Assembly: GCA_050945815.1 (NCBI GenBank)
Contig: JBMNTQ010000018.1
Location: 1-20,214 of the forward strand
Direction of reading: 5' to 3'
Source: JBMNTQ01 sp050945815
Lineage (GTDB): Bacteria; Bacillota; Clostridia; Christensenellales; JBMNTQ01
DNA length: 20,214 bases
Below the pieces are notes generated by a model that saw only the letters and a program-made list of their open reading frames with translations, ran no database searches and was not told where the DNA came from. The translations under genes were made by a program, and so were the position numbers. The first letter of the stretch is position 1. Each line of letters starts with the position of its first letter. Positions 7,098 to 15,066 of this stretch are shown piece after piece.

Positions 7098-8027
7098 CTA
7101 TTTCGCGGCAAAGTATGCCTTTGCGTCGCGCACCGATTCAGCGATGGCTTCTCGAAGCTGCTCCACAGAATCGAATTTCTTCTCGTCTCTTATTTTGTGC
7201 AGAAAATCCAATTTTAAACGCAGGCCGTAGATGTCGCCGTCATAATCAAAAATGTGCGCTTCTATAAAAATCTTCTGCTCCTGAGAAACGGTCGGGTTCT
7301 CCCCTACATTCACCACCGCTTCATAGCGTCTGTCCATGATATACGCATAACAGGCATATACGCCAAAGCGCGGCAAAAGCTTAGCCTGATAATCCAGGTT
7401 GGCCGTGCGAAAGCCCATCTCTCGGCCCAATCTTTTCCCCGCCACCACAGTCCCCATAACAGAATAGGGCCTGCCCAGCAAGCGTTCGGCCTCCTCCATC
7501 CAACCGTCCGCAACCAGCGAACGAATCCGCGAACTGCTGATGGGAATCCCTCCGTCGCTCACAGGCGGCATAATATAGGCATCAATCCCCCGTTGCCTAC
7601 AAAATTCCTCCAACAGCGCCGCATCGCCCTCCCCTTCCCGGCCAAAGCGAAAATTGAAGCCTGCTACCACCGCCACAGCAAACAAGCGGGAAACTAGCTT
7701 GTCCAAAAAGTCTTCCGGCGGGGTTTGCGCCATATGGAAACTAAATGGCACCAGCGCTAAATAGTCTACCTGCAAGCTGTCCATCATGCGGATTTTTTCA
7801 TCAAAGGTCATGAGCGCCAAAGGCGCGCTCTTGGGGTTCAATACCGATTGCGGGTGATTTAAAAAAGAATAGACCAAAGCCTTGCAGCGGCGCAGCTTTG
7901 CCTCCTCCACCGTTTTTTCAATCAGGCTTACATGCCCGAGGTGCAATCCGTCAAAAGCGCCCAGGGCCACAACGGTCTTCTCATCCTTGCCCAATCGCAA
8001 AGTGGTTTCGTTTAAAAAGACTTTCAA
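7098..8027 (-). CDS. ribF: Bifunctional riboflavin kinase / FMN adenylyltransferase
   Basis: The product has 309 residues, the normal length. The N-terminal adenylyltransferase half has GAFDGLHLGH (23-32), GFNFRFGREGEGD (123-135) and ISSSRIR (163-169). The C-terminal kinase half has GRPYSVMGTVVAGKRLG, MGFRTANL (204-211), FGVYA (221-225), VNVGENPTV and IEAHIFDYDGDIYG. Together they phosphorylate riboflavin to FMN and adenylate it to FAD. The kinase PTAN motif reads RTAN here (Arg207 in place of Pro), although the Thr and Asn that contact ATP/Mg are kept. The start appears to be TTG at 8027: a stop codon closes this frame upstream, no ATG fits, and AAGGATGAGGGG provides the SD. It follows truB by 22 bp, the usual truB-ribF pairing. 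Confidence 0.96.
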   Translation of the reverse strand: MKVFLNETTLRLGKDEKTVVALGAFDGLHLGHVSLIEKTVEEAKLRRCKALVYSFLNHPQSVLNPKSAPLALMTFDEKIRMMDSLQVDYLALVPFSFHMAQTPPEDFLDKLVSRLFAVAVVAGFNFRFGREGEGDAALLEEFCRQRGIDAYIMPPVSDGGIPISSSRIRSLVADGWMEEAERLLGRPYSVMGTVVAGKRLGREMGFRTANLDYQAKLLPRFGVYACYAYIMDRRYEAVVNVGENPTVSQEQKIFIEAHIFDYDGDIYGLRLKLDFLHKIRDEKKFDSVEQLREAIAESVRDAKAYFAAK

Positions 8028-8049
8028 ATTCCCCTCATCCTTTTGTCCA

Positions 8050-8928
8050 TCAAATGAACAGCGTTTTCATAGCAAGCCTGCCGTGATCCTGCCGAGCGAT
8101 CCCGTAAAAAACGTCTTCGCAGTATACACGAAACAGCGGGCCGCTTTCCCAGTCGCCCACAGCATAGTCAAGCTGTAAAGCGTTGCCATTGGCCAGCATT
8201 TTCTTATAGCAAGGCAACACATCCAACCGTCCAAAATTCCCCAACACAGCATCCGGCGGCAAGACCGGCAGGCTGCCGGCCCCCTGCAGCGTCTCGATCT
8301 CCTCCAGCGTCAAAGCGGAATCAATCTCGAACATGCCCGATCGATTACGCAGCAAAAAGGCCATATAACCGCCGCTGCCCAAGGCTTGCGCGATGTCTGC
8401 ACAAAGGGTGCGTACATAGGTCCCCTTCGAGCAAACCACCCGAAACAAAAAGCGCTGCTCGTCCAGCTTGCGCAACAGCTGTATGTCGCGAATCACCACG
8501 TTTTTTTGCGGCGCGTCGATCGACTGCCCCTTTCGCGCCATCTGATACAGCTTCCGCCCCTCCACCTTTGCTGCGGAATAAGCGGGAACAGTCTGCACAA
8601 TTTCGCCCAGATATTTTGCTGCTATCTGGGAGAACCGCTGCTCATCCACAAAAGGCACAGGATAGTCCCCCGTTTTTTGTCCATAGGAATCCAGCGTATC
8701 GGTGGTCTTGCCCAAGCACAGCTCGGCAATATATTCCTTGTCCTTATCCACAATATAATCAAACAACCGGGTCGCTTTGCCCACACAAACGGGCAGAACC
8801 CCCGCAGCCCCAGGGTCCAGCGTCCCAGTATGCCCCACGCGCTTCATGTTCAGTATCCGGCGCAGAGCAGAAACCACGTTGCTGGAAGTCATACCCGGTG
8901 GTTTAAGCACATTAATCACACCGTTCAT
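8050..8928 (-). CDS. truB: tRNA pseudouridine-55 synthase
   Basis: The 292-residue protein begins MNGVINVLKPPGMTSSNVV and carries the catalytic aspartate Asp38 in VGHTGTLDPGAAGVLPVCVGKATR. Further family markers are the KEYIAELCLGKTTDTLD motif, VPAYSAAKVEGRKLYQMARKG, and VVCSKGTYVRTLCADIAQALG. A PUA-like C-terminal part follows (about 240-290). It isomerises U55 in the T-loop of tRNAs and also acts as a tRNA folding chaperone. The ATG at 8928 lies 2 bp after the nrnA stop, so translation is probably coupled. A GGAGG is present but about 13 nt away. Confidence 0.97.
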   Translation of the reverse strand: MNGVINVLKPPGMTSSNVVSALRRILNMKRVGHTGTLDPGAAGVLPVCVGKATRLFDYIVDKDKEYIAELCLGKTTDTLDSYGQKTGDYPVPFVDEQRFSQIAAKYLGEIVQTVPAYSAAKVEGRKLYQMARKGQSIDAPQKNVVIRDIQLLRKLDEQRFLFRVVCSKGTYVRTLCADIAQALGSGGYMAFLLRNRSGMFEIDSALTLEEIETLQGAGSLPVLPPDAVLGNFGRLDVLPCYKKMLANGNALQLDYAVGDWESGPLFRVYCEDVFYGIARQDHGRLAMKTLFI

Positions 8929-8930
8929 AA

Positions 8931-9872
8931 CTACAGCGCCGCCTCCAACCTAGGCAGCAGCTCCTCCAACACTTGCTCCAAGCTGCCAAATGCCACACAG
9001 CCAGACGCCATAATATGCCCGCCGCCGCCAAACGTCCCGGCTACAGCAGCCACATCGGCATAGTATTTCGAACGCAGGCTGATTTTATATCTCCCCGCCT
9101 GCATTTCCCGCACAAACGCTGCAATCTCAACGCCTTCCAAATCCCGCATAAAATCCACAATAGAATCACAGTCCGACGGCTGAGCGCCATAGCGGCCCAT
9201 CTCCTCCAAGCTCAAGCTGGTCACGACCATAGAAGGATAAAAGCGGGCATTATCAATGCAAATTTTCAGCATCCGCATATTAGCAATGGTTCGGCTTTTA
9301 AACAGCTGGTTAACCACCTCAACCACGTTTACGCCCCGCTTCAGCAAAAAGGCAGCTTTGGAAAGAGCGCCAAAGCCGGTGTTGCTGTACGCAAAATTGC
9401 CGGTATCATAGGCGATGCCGGCATAAAGACAGGTCGCAATCTCCTGGCTAATCTCCACCCCGAGTTTTTGAATAAAATCCACCATGATTTCGCTGGCAGA
9501 AGAAGCATTCGGGTCAATATAGTTATAATCGGCATAACCAATATTGCTGTAGTGATGGTCAATGTTCGCGTTGTCTGCCGCCCGATCCAGAATCTCGCTG
9601 CACCGGCCCATGCGTTTTCTGTCCGCACAGTCCACAGCGATTGCCAAATGATACGGCATATCCGGCAGGCTGGCGCTATGCGATCCATGCTTCGTCATAA
9701 ATCCATAGGTTGCCGGAATCGGATCATCGCAAAACAAATCGGCATTCTTCCCCAAGCTGTCCAGCGCGATTTTCAGCGCCACCGATGCCCCCACCGTATC
9801 TCCGTCCGGTGCCACATGAGAAATAATCGCTATATTATTATACCGGTGTATCAAATCAATGATGTTATTCAT
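8931..9872 (-). CDS. nrnA: DHH/DHHA1 phosphoesterase NrnA (oligoribonuclease / pAp phosphatase)
   Basis: The 313-residue protein shows the DHH motifs in order: SHVAPDGDTVGAS (Asp23, Asp25), VDCADRKRMG (Asp81), NIDHHYSN (Asp105-His106-His107) and AYDTGNFAYSNTG (Asp156). The DHHA1 substrate-binding motif GGGGHIMASGC is at 282-292. The family degrades 2-5 nt RNAs and hydrolyses 3'-phosphoadenosine 5'-phosphate with Mn2+. The start is the ATG at 9872, preceded by AGGGGCGGGG and overlapping the rbfA stop by 8 bp. An in-frame start at 9911 would add 13 residues inside rbfA and is less likely. Its place between rbfA and truB is standard in Bacillota and links RNA turnover with ribosome and tRNA maturation. 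Confidence 0.95.
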   Translation of the reverse strand: MNNIIDLIHRYNNIAIISHVAPDGDTVGASVALKIALDSLGKNADLFCDDPIPATYGFMTKHGSHSASLPDMPYHLAIAVDCADRKRMGRCSEILDRAADNANIDHHYSNIGYADYNYIDPNASSASEIMVDFIQKLGVEISQEIATCLYAGIAYDTGNFAYSNTGFGALSKAAFLLKRGVNVVEVVNQLFKSRTIANMRMLKICIDNARFYPSMVVTSLSLEEMGRYGAQPSDCDSIVDFMRDLEGVEIAAFVREMQAGRYKISLRSKYYADVAAVAGTFGGGGHIMASGCVAFGSLEQVLEELLPRLEAAL

Positions 9873-10239
9873 CCCCGCCCCTGCTTTCCTTGTCTTTGCG
9901 GGCAATCTCATCGATCAGGCTGGCCATCCGGCTCCCGTATTCCATATTGGTGTCCAGCTTGAAAATAAGCTGCGGCAGACGGCGCAAGTCCAAACGCTTC
10001 CCCATTTCGCGGGTAATAAAGCCAGCAGCCCGATTCAACGTCTGCAAGCTCTTTTCCTGCCGTTTCTCCGTATCATACACGCTGACATAAACCTTAGCGT
10101 ATTTCAAATCACCGGTCACTTCACAGGAAGTAACGGAACATATCTGGGAAATTTGAGGGTCCTTCAACTCCTGCTGAATCACCTCGCTGATCGCTTTTTT
10201 TACTTCCTCATTGATTCTTTCCATGCGTATACGGGCCAT
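9865..10239 (-). CDS. rbfA: Ribosome-binding factor A
   Basis: The 124-residue product begins MARIRMERINEEVKKAISEVIQ and contains the RbfA core LKDPQISQICSVTSCEVTGDLKYAKVYVSV, and then GFITREMGKRLDLRRLPQLIFKLDTNMEYG. This is a single KH-like domain of normal length. RbfA binds the 30S subunit during late 16S 5'-end maturation and cold adaptation. The ATG at 10239 has GAGGTG just upstream, within the 12-bp gap after infB. Its end overlaps nrnA by 8 bp, suggesting coupled translation. Confidence 0.97.
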   Translation of the reverse strand: MARIRMERINEEVKKAISEVIQQELKDPQISQICSVTSCEVTGDLKYAKVYVSVYDTEKRQEKSLQTLNRAAGFITREMGKRLDLRRLPQLIFKLDTNMEYGSRMASLIDEIARKDKESRGGDE

Positions 10240-10251
10240 GACTCACCTCAT

Positions 10252-12960
10252 CTAATTAGGTTTGACCTCTTCATTCATAAAGATCTCAAACACGTCTCCC
10301 TCTTTGATGTCGTTATAGTTCTCAATACTAATCCCGCATTCGTAGCCGGCAGCTACTTCCCTAGCATCATTCTTAAAGCGCTTTAAGGAAGCAATTTTCC
10401 CCTCATGCACCACAATACCGTCCCGCACAATACGCATCTGCGCACCTCGGGTAACCTTCCCGTTCGTCACATAACAGCCGGCAATCGTTCCAATGTCCGA
10501 TGCTTTGAATATATTTCGAACTTCCACATGCCCGACCACGACCTCCCGAAAGACCGGCGCCAACATCCCTTTCAGCGCCTTATCAATGTCTTCAATCGCG
10601 TTATAAATTACCCGATACAGCCGCACATCAATCTTTTCAGCCTCGGCAAAGGCACGGGTTTTCGCGTCCGGCCGCACATTAAACCCAATGATGATAGCAT
10701 TGGCCGTAGAAGCCAACATCACATCGGATTCGGTGATAGCCCCCACCCCCGCATGAATAACATTGACCCGCACTTCATCATTACTCAATTTCAAAAGCGC
10801 AGTACGCAGCGCTTCAATCGAACCTTGAACATCACACTTGATGACCAAGTTCAAATCCTTCACTTCGCCCTGGGAAATACGAGTAAACAAATCGTCCAAA
10901 GAAATCATGGACGCCAGTTTAGACTGTTCCGCCCGCTGTTTATTCTTGCGTTCCTGAGCAACCTGACGTGAAAGCCTATCTTCCGACACAGCATATAGAA
11001 GGTCGCTGGGAGCAGGCAAACTGGACAAACCTAAAACCTCTACCGGATAGGACGGCCCAGCAGATTGCAACCGTTCTCCGCGTTCGTTCATCATAGCACG
11101 CACACGGCCGAATGTCGTACCGGCCACCACCGTATCGCCCACATTGAGCGTTCCATTCTGCACCAAAACCGTAGCCACAGGGCCGCGGCCTTTGTCCAGC
11201 TTAGTCTCGATGATCGTACCCTTGGCCTGCCGGTTGGGGTTGGCCTTCAACTCCAACACTTCTGCCACCAAAAGCACCATCTCCAACAACTGGTCAATCC
11301 CCTGTCCGGTGGTCGCGGAAACCGGAACCATAATCGTATCGCCGCCCCACTCTTCCGACAAAAGCCCATGTTCCGTCAGGTTCTGTTTCACCCGCTCCGG
11401 ATTAGCGCCCTCTTTATCGATCTTGTTAATGGCCACAATAATAGGCACATTGGCAGCTTTGGCATGGTTAATCGCTTCCACAGTCTGAGGCATTACGCCG
11501 TCATCCGCAGCCACGACCAAAATCGCCACGTCCGTAGCCTGAGCTCCCCGGGCACGCATGGTGGTAAATGCTTCATGCCCCGGCGTATCCAGGAATGTAA
11601 TCTTTTTATCGTTAAGGGTAATCATATACGCACCAATCTGCTGCGTAATGCCCCCCGCCTCGTCTCCCGTTACCTTCGTATGCCGGATCGCATCCAGAAT
11701 AGAGGTCTTGCCATGGTCAACATGGCCCATAATGGTAACCACAGGCGGACGCTCCACCAATTCTTCCGGCGCATCCTGCTTATCTTCCTCAATCAAAGCG
11801 TCTTCAAACGTCTTTTCCAGCTTCTGCTCCAATTCAACGCCGAATTCCGAAGCTACCAATACCGCCGTATCATAGTCGATATCCTGGTTGATCGTCGCGA
11901 TAACACCCAGTATTAAAAGCTTTTTAATAATCTCCGAGGCCGGTTTCCCTATCTTTTCCGCCAGATCCTTGATCATAACCGTCTCGCCGGTAATTGTCGC
12001 CTTGACAATTTTAATAGGCTCGATAACTGTACGCGTAGGCTCAGGCACGGCCTTTCTGGATTTTGGACGGCGATATCTGCGCCCGTCATCATCCAGCCTA
12101 ACATTTTCCTTCATTGGCGAACGCCTAGGTCTTGCTTTCTTATCCCCGTCATGATTGCGGTTGTAGTTGCCCCTGTTCGGGTCGTAGTTGCTGACCTTCT
12201 CCTTCACCGGCGGCGCACCCGCTATCGGCGCAGGCCCAGCACTCTTTATGCCGGCAGGCCGTCTCGTACCAAGCCGATCACCCTGTGGCCGCTGCCCTTG
12301 AAAGCCGCGATCACCCTGTGGCCGCTGCCCTTGAAAGCCGCGATCACCCTGTGGCCGCTGCCCCTGAAAGCCGCGATCACCCTGTGGCCGCTGCCCCTGA
12401 AAGCCGCGATCACCCTGTGGCCGCTGTCCCTGAAAACCGCGATCACCCTGTGGCCGCTGTCCCTGAAAACCGCGATCACCCTGTGGCCGCTGCCCCTGAA
12501 AACCGCGATCACCCTGTGGCCGCTGCCCCTGAAAACCGCGATTATCCTGTGACCGCTGCCCCTGAAAACCGCGATCACCCTGTGGCCGCTGCTCGGATTG
12601 CACAGGCTGCCTCTCTGTTTCCTGTGCAACCTGTTCCGGCGCTGCCTGCACAGGTGTCTGAGCTGCACTCTGCTCCTGTTGCGGCAAATCCGGTTTAACC
12701 GGCGCCGATGATGTCTCCTGCTCCGCCTGCCCTTGTACTTCCTCAACAACAGGCTGCTGTTTCTCTGCTTGCTGCGCAGCCGCCACCTGTATGAGGCGTC
12801 TTTTCTCCTCTTCAGCTTTTAAAAGCTCAGCTTCATTTTGGCGAATAAAAGCCAAGTTGTCGCTGATCTTTGATTGCGAACCCTTGATCTTCTGCAACAG
12901 AGTCTGCGAACTCTCCTGCGTATTTTTTACGATTTCAATAATGTTATTCGCTTTGGCCAT
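10252..12960 (-). CDS. infB: Translation initiation factor IF-2
   Basis: The product has 902 residues from the ATG at 12960 (MAKANNIIEIVKN). An in-frame start at 13020 would lie deep in ylxQ and is unlikely. The N-terminus holds a helical IF2_N-type segment, then a Gln/Glu/Pro-rich linker. A Gly/Arg/Gln-rich tandem repeat follows (about residues 122-230), then a basic linker and a second IF2_N segment (IKDLAEKIGKPASEIIKKLLI). The GTPase has all G motifs: GHVDHGKT near 412, DTPGHEAF, NKID and VSATTG. Domains II-IV complete the fMet-tRNA-binding end. It positions initiator tRNA on the 30S subunit and promotes 50S joining. The switch-region motif reads GGITQQIGA, where most homologues have GGITQHIGA. 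The gene overlaps ylxQ by 17 bp and precedes rbfA by 12 bp. Confidence 0.98.
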   Translation of the reverse strand: MAKANNIIEIVKNTQESSQTLLQKIKGSQSKISDNLAFIRQNEAELLKAEEEKRRLIQVAAAQQAEKQQPVVEEVQGQAEQETSSAPVKPDLPQQEQSAAQTPVQAAPEQVAQETERQPVQSEQRPQGDRGFQGQRSQDNRGFQGQRPQGDRGFQGQRPQGDRGFQGQRPQGDRGFQGQRPQGDRGFQGQRPQGDRGFQGQRPQGDRGFQGQRPQGDRGFQGQRPQGDRLGTRRPAGIKSAGPAPIAGAPPVKEKVSNYDPNRGNYNRNHDGDKKARPRRSPMKENVRLDDDGRRYRRPKSRKAVPEPTRTVIEPIKIVKATITGETVMIKDLAEKIGKPASEIIKKLLILGVIATINQDIDYDTAVLVASEFGVELEQKLEKTFEDALIEEDKQDAPEELVERPPVVTIMGHVDHGKTSILDAIRHTKVTGDEAGGITQQIGAYMITLNDKKITFLDTPGHEAFTTMRARGAQATDVAILVVAADDGVMPQTVEAINHAKAANVPIIVAINKIDKEGANPERVKQNLTEHGLLSEEWGGDTIMVPVSATTGQGIDQLLEMVLLVAEVLELKANPNRQAKGTIIETKLDKGRGPVATVLVQNGTLNVGDTVVAGTTFGRVRAMMNERGERLQSAGPSYPVEVLGLSSLPAPSDLLYAVSEDRLSRQVAQERKNKQRAEQSKLASMISLDDLFTRISQGEVKDLNLVIKCDVQGSIEALRTALLKLSNDEVRVNVIHAGVGAITESDVMLASTANAIIIGFNVRPDAKTRAFAEAEKIDVRLYRVIYNAIEDIDKALKGMLAPVFREVVVGHVEVRNIFKASDIGTIAGCYVTNGKVTRGAQMRIVRDGIVVHEGKIASLKRFKNDAREVAAGYECGISIENYNDIKEGDVFEIFMNEEVKPN
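12271..12597 (-). repeat. 33-bp tandem repeat in infB (about 10 units)
   Basis: Ten consecutive units, mostly 33 bp, begin near 12271, 12301, 12334, 12367, 12400, 12433, 12466, 12499, 12532 and 12565. Each encodes RPQGDRGFQGQ. The first-translated unit is RPQGDRGFQGQ, the second is diverged (RSQDNRGFQGQ), and the last breaks into RPQGDRLGTRR. Neighbouring units share silent variants in blocks (for example AAAGCC in units starting 12301-12400, AAAACC in those starting 12433-12565). That is the pattern expected of recent expansion by slippage or unequal crossover. Because the unit is a multiple of three and lacks stops, several other frames stay open here without being genes. Confidence 0.97.
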
Positions 12961-13270
12961 AAGCCCCTTCACCCCCGGCCGATTCCGCATAATTGTATTC
13001 ATTTCGTATGGAATCAGCAAAATTTTTATCAGTAATCGCCGCTATTTTTATCTCTTTGCCCACAGCAGCGCCTAATTTCCCTTCGGTTAAAAGAATCCGT
13101 TCTCCATCATATGCAGCAAACTGTCCCATTGCCGCCTTACTGCATCCATCCAGCAGCAAAAGCTTCACCTTCCCCCTGGCAATCAGCTCCTTTACAGCTG
13201 TCGCACCGGTTCTGCACTTGCCCGCCTTATAAGCAAAGCCTATCAGAGAATAAAATTTCCTATAGGTCAC
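12944..13270 (-). CDS. ylxQ: L7Ae/L30e-like RNA-binding protein YlxQ
   Basis: The 108-residue protein begins MTYRKFYSLIGFAYKAGKCRTG and continues with AVKELIARGKVKLLLLDGCSKAA. This is the L7Ae/L30e/S12e fold seen in YlxQ-type proteins encoded between ylxR and infB. Family members bind kink-turn-like RNA; the biological target of YlxQ is not firmly established. The start is GTG at 13270, overlapping the rnpM stop by 11 bp. The 3' end overlaps infB by 17 bp, so ylxR-ylxQ-infB are tightly coupled. The acidic, Gly-rich C-tail (ESAGGEGAYGQSE) comes partly from the overlap with infB and is probably not conserved. Confidence 0.9.
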   Translation of the reverse strand: MTYRKFYSLIGFAYKAGKCRTGATAVKELIARGKVKLLLLDGCSKAAMGQFAAYDGERILLTEGKLGAAVGKEIKIAAITDKNFADSIRNEYNYAESAGGEGAYGQSE

Positions 13271-13532
13271 GCCGATCCAGCTCCCTTTTCAGTTGCTCCA
13301 GCACATCCGCCGTCAAAGGCTGCTGCAACGCTCGTTCCAAAGCGCGAATCTTCACTGCCTTATCCAGGCAGGCCTGCTGGGCACAAATATATGCGCCGCG
13401 TCCCGGAAGCCTGGAAGTCCTGTCCAGCGATATCGCGCCCTCCTGAGAGCGCACCACGCGAATCAGCTCTTTCTTAGGCTTCATTTCCCGGCAGCCCACA
13501 CACATGCGCATCGGTGTTTTCCTTTGCTTCAA
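13260..13532 (-). CDS. rnpM: RNase P modulator RnpM (YlxR)
   Basis: The 90-residue protein opens MKQRKTPMRMCVGCREMKPKKELIRVVR and contains the LPGRGAYICAQQACLDKA motif. Both are diagnostic of the YlxR family. YlxR was recently described in Bacillus as an RNA-binding modulator of RNase P and renamed RnpM. The start is TTG at 13532, preceded by GGGGG 7 nt upstream; ATG codons at residues 8 and 10 would remove conserved sequence. It lies 15 bp after nusA and overlaps ylxQ by 11 bp. Confidence 0.93.
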   Translation of the reverse strand: MKQRKTPMRMCVGCREMKPKKELIRVVRSQEGAISLDRTSRLPGRGAYICAQQACLDKAVKIRALERALQQPLTADVLEQLKRELDRRDL

Positions 13533-13547
13533 TCAAATACCCCCAAA

Positions 13548-14594
13548 CTATTCCATCATCTCTTCCGCCTGAGACTGGCTCTTGATATCAATGCGCCAGC
13601 CGGTCAGTTTGGCGGCCAGCCGCGCATTCTGCCCTTCCTTGCCAATCGCCAGAGAAAGCTGATTGTCCGGCACAATCACTTTAGCGGATTTGGTCTCCTC
13701 GTTGGTATGCACAAAGATCACCTTAGACGGGCTAAGGGCATTGGCAATGTACTCTACCGGATCATTGCTCCATTTTATGATATCAATCTTTTCTCCCCGC
13801 AATTCCTGAACAATATGGTCCACGCGGGTTCCGCGCTGTCCAACACATGCGCCTACCGGATCTACAGCTTCATCTGAAGAGCTTACGGCAATTTTTGTGC
13901 GGTGTCCCGCTTCGCGCGAAATACTCTCAATCCGCACCACGCCGCTCTGAATCTCCGGCACTTCCATCTCAAACAGCCTTTTTACAAGGTTTGGATGGGT
14001 ACGCGAAACAAGAATCTGCGGCCCCTTGGCCGAGTTTTTCACCTCCAGCACATAAACCTTAATCCGCTCATTCTGCGTGTAGGTTTCCATACCCACCATC
14101 TCCTGAGGCAGCATCAGGCCCTCCGTCCGGCCAAGCTCCAAATAAACGCCGCTTTTCTCAGCTCGCTGAACGATCCCTGTGAGTATTTCATTTTCTTTTT
14201 CAATATATTCATTAAAAATCACACCACGCTCGGCTTCGTGGATGCGTTGCACCACAACCTGCTTGGCAGTCTGGGCGGCAATGCGCCCAAAGGAACGAGG
14301 TGTAATCTCTGTTTCCAAAACATCTCCAGGCTCGTATGCCTGATTAATAGAACGGGCTTCCTCCAAAGAAATCTCCGAAGCCGAATTCGCCACTTCCTCT
14401 ACCACGGTTTTAGAAGCAAAAACCTTAAACGCACCATTTTCCATATCGGCTTCCACGCGTACATTGCCGGCGCTGCCGTAATTTCTCTTATATGCGGAAA
14501 TCAACGCGGTTTCGATCGCTTCAATCAATACATCCACGTCAACTCCCCGTTCTTTTTCAATAGCATAAAGCGCTTCCATTAATTCGCTGTTCAT
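13548..14594 (-). CDS. nusA: Transcription termination/antitermination factor NusA
   Basis: The product has 348 residues from the ATG at 14594, which has GGGAGG 8 nt upstream. A TTG at 14621 would extend into rimP and is rejected. The domain order is the NusA N-terminal RNA-polymerase-binding domain (1 to about 125), an S1 domain (about 130-200, ILTGIVQRAEKSGVYLELG), KH1 with DPVGACVGQRGTRVDHIV, and KH2 with LAIGKEGQNARLAAKLTGW. The C-terminal acidic repeats of E. coli NusA are absent, as is normal in Bacillota. NusA modulates pausing, intrinsic termination and rRNA antitermination. It lies 16 bp after rimP in the conserved rimP-nusA-rnpM-ylxQ-infB cluster. Confidence 0.98.
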   Translation of the reverse strand: MNSELMEALYAIEKERGVDVDVLIEAIETALISAYKRNYGSAGNVRVEADMENGAFKVFASKTVVEEVANSASEISLEEARSINQAYEPGDVLETEITPRSFGRIAAQTAKQVVVQRIHEAERGVIFNEYIEKENEILTGIVQRAEKSGVYLELGRTEGLMLPQEMVGMETYTQNERIKVYVLEVKNSAKGPQILVSRTHPNLVKRLFEMEVPEIQSGVVRIESISREAGHRTKIAVSSSDEAVDPVGACVGQRGTRVDHIVQELRGEKIDIIKWSNDPVEYIANALSPSKVIFVHTNEETKSAKVIVPDNQLSLAIGKEGQNARLAAKLTGWRIDIKSQSQAEEMME

Positions 14595-14610
14595 TTCAAG
14601 AACCTCCCGC

Positions 14611-15066
14611 TCAAAATTCAATCCAAGGCTTTATCAGCGCGATCCCCTTGCGCTCTACGCTAACGGTTTCCTTTCCCAAATCCAAAAAAATAACGTCGGA
14701 ATCAAAAGAAGAAAGAACCCCTGCGATCTCCCGTTTTCCCTGCAGCGGCGCATATAGCTTCACAATTACCTTGCTGCCAATTTTGCGCTGGAAGTCCGCT
14801 TCCGTTTTCAAAGGACGGTCCAGCCCGGGAGAAGAGACGCTCAAATAGTAACGCTGGTTAATAGGATCGTTCTCATCGATAATCGGATCGATAAGCGCGC
14901 TCACCTTTTCACAATCCTCCAGCCCAATGCCATGTTCATGATCGATATAAACAGTCAAAACCCATCCAATCGATTCCTTTTTAAATTCAATGTCCACCAA
15001 GCTATAGCCCAGTTGCTCTACAGGCTGTTGAATCAATGCGCTAATCGCATCGGTAACTTTAGACAA
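14611..15066 (-). CDS. rimP: Ribosome maturation factor RimP
   Basis: The 151-residue protein has the RimP N-terminal domain (VEQLGYSLVDIEFKKE..LTVYIDHEHGIGLEDCEKVS) and the hallmark YYLSVSSPGLDRPLKTEADFQRKIG. A small SH3-like C-terminal domain follows (VIFLDLGKETVSVERKGIALIKPWIEF). RimP binds the 30S subunit and assists assembly of the S12 region. The start is TTG at 15066, with GGAGGG 8 nt upstream. It is the first gene of the translation operon, with a promoter at 15159-15187 and a leader of about 86 nt containing a perfect hairpin. Confidence 0.96.
   Translation of the reverse strand: MSKVTDAISALIQQPVEQLGYSLVDIEFKKESIGWVLTVYIDHEHGIGLEDCEKVSALIDPIIDENDPINQRYYLSVSSPGLDRPLKTEADFQRKIGSKVIVKLYAPLQGKREIAGVLSSFDSDVIFLDLGKETVSVERKGIALIKPWIEF

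Noticed and set aside
12271..12597. Possible CRISPR array because of regularly spaced near-identical units
   Set aside because: The units are directly contiguous with no unique spacers, they stay in frame with infB, and no cas genes are nearby.
12151..12749. Several overlapping open frames on both strands inside the infB repeat, encoding short periodic peptides
   Set aside because: A 33-bp unit without stops leaves other frames open automatically. The frame that joins IF2 domains on both sides is the real one.
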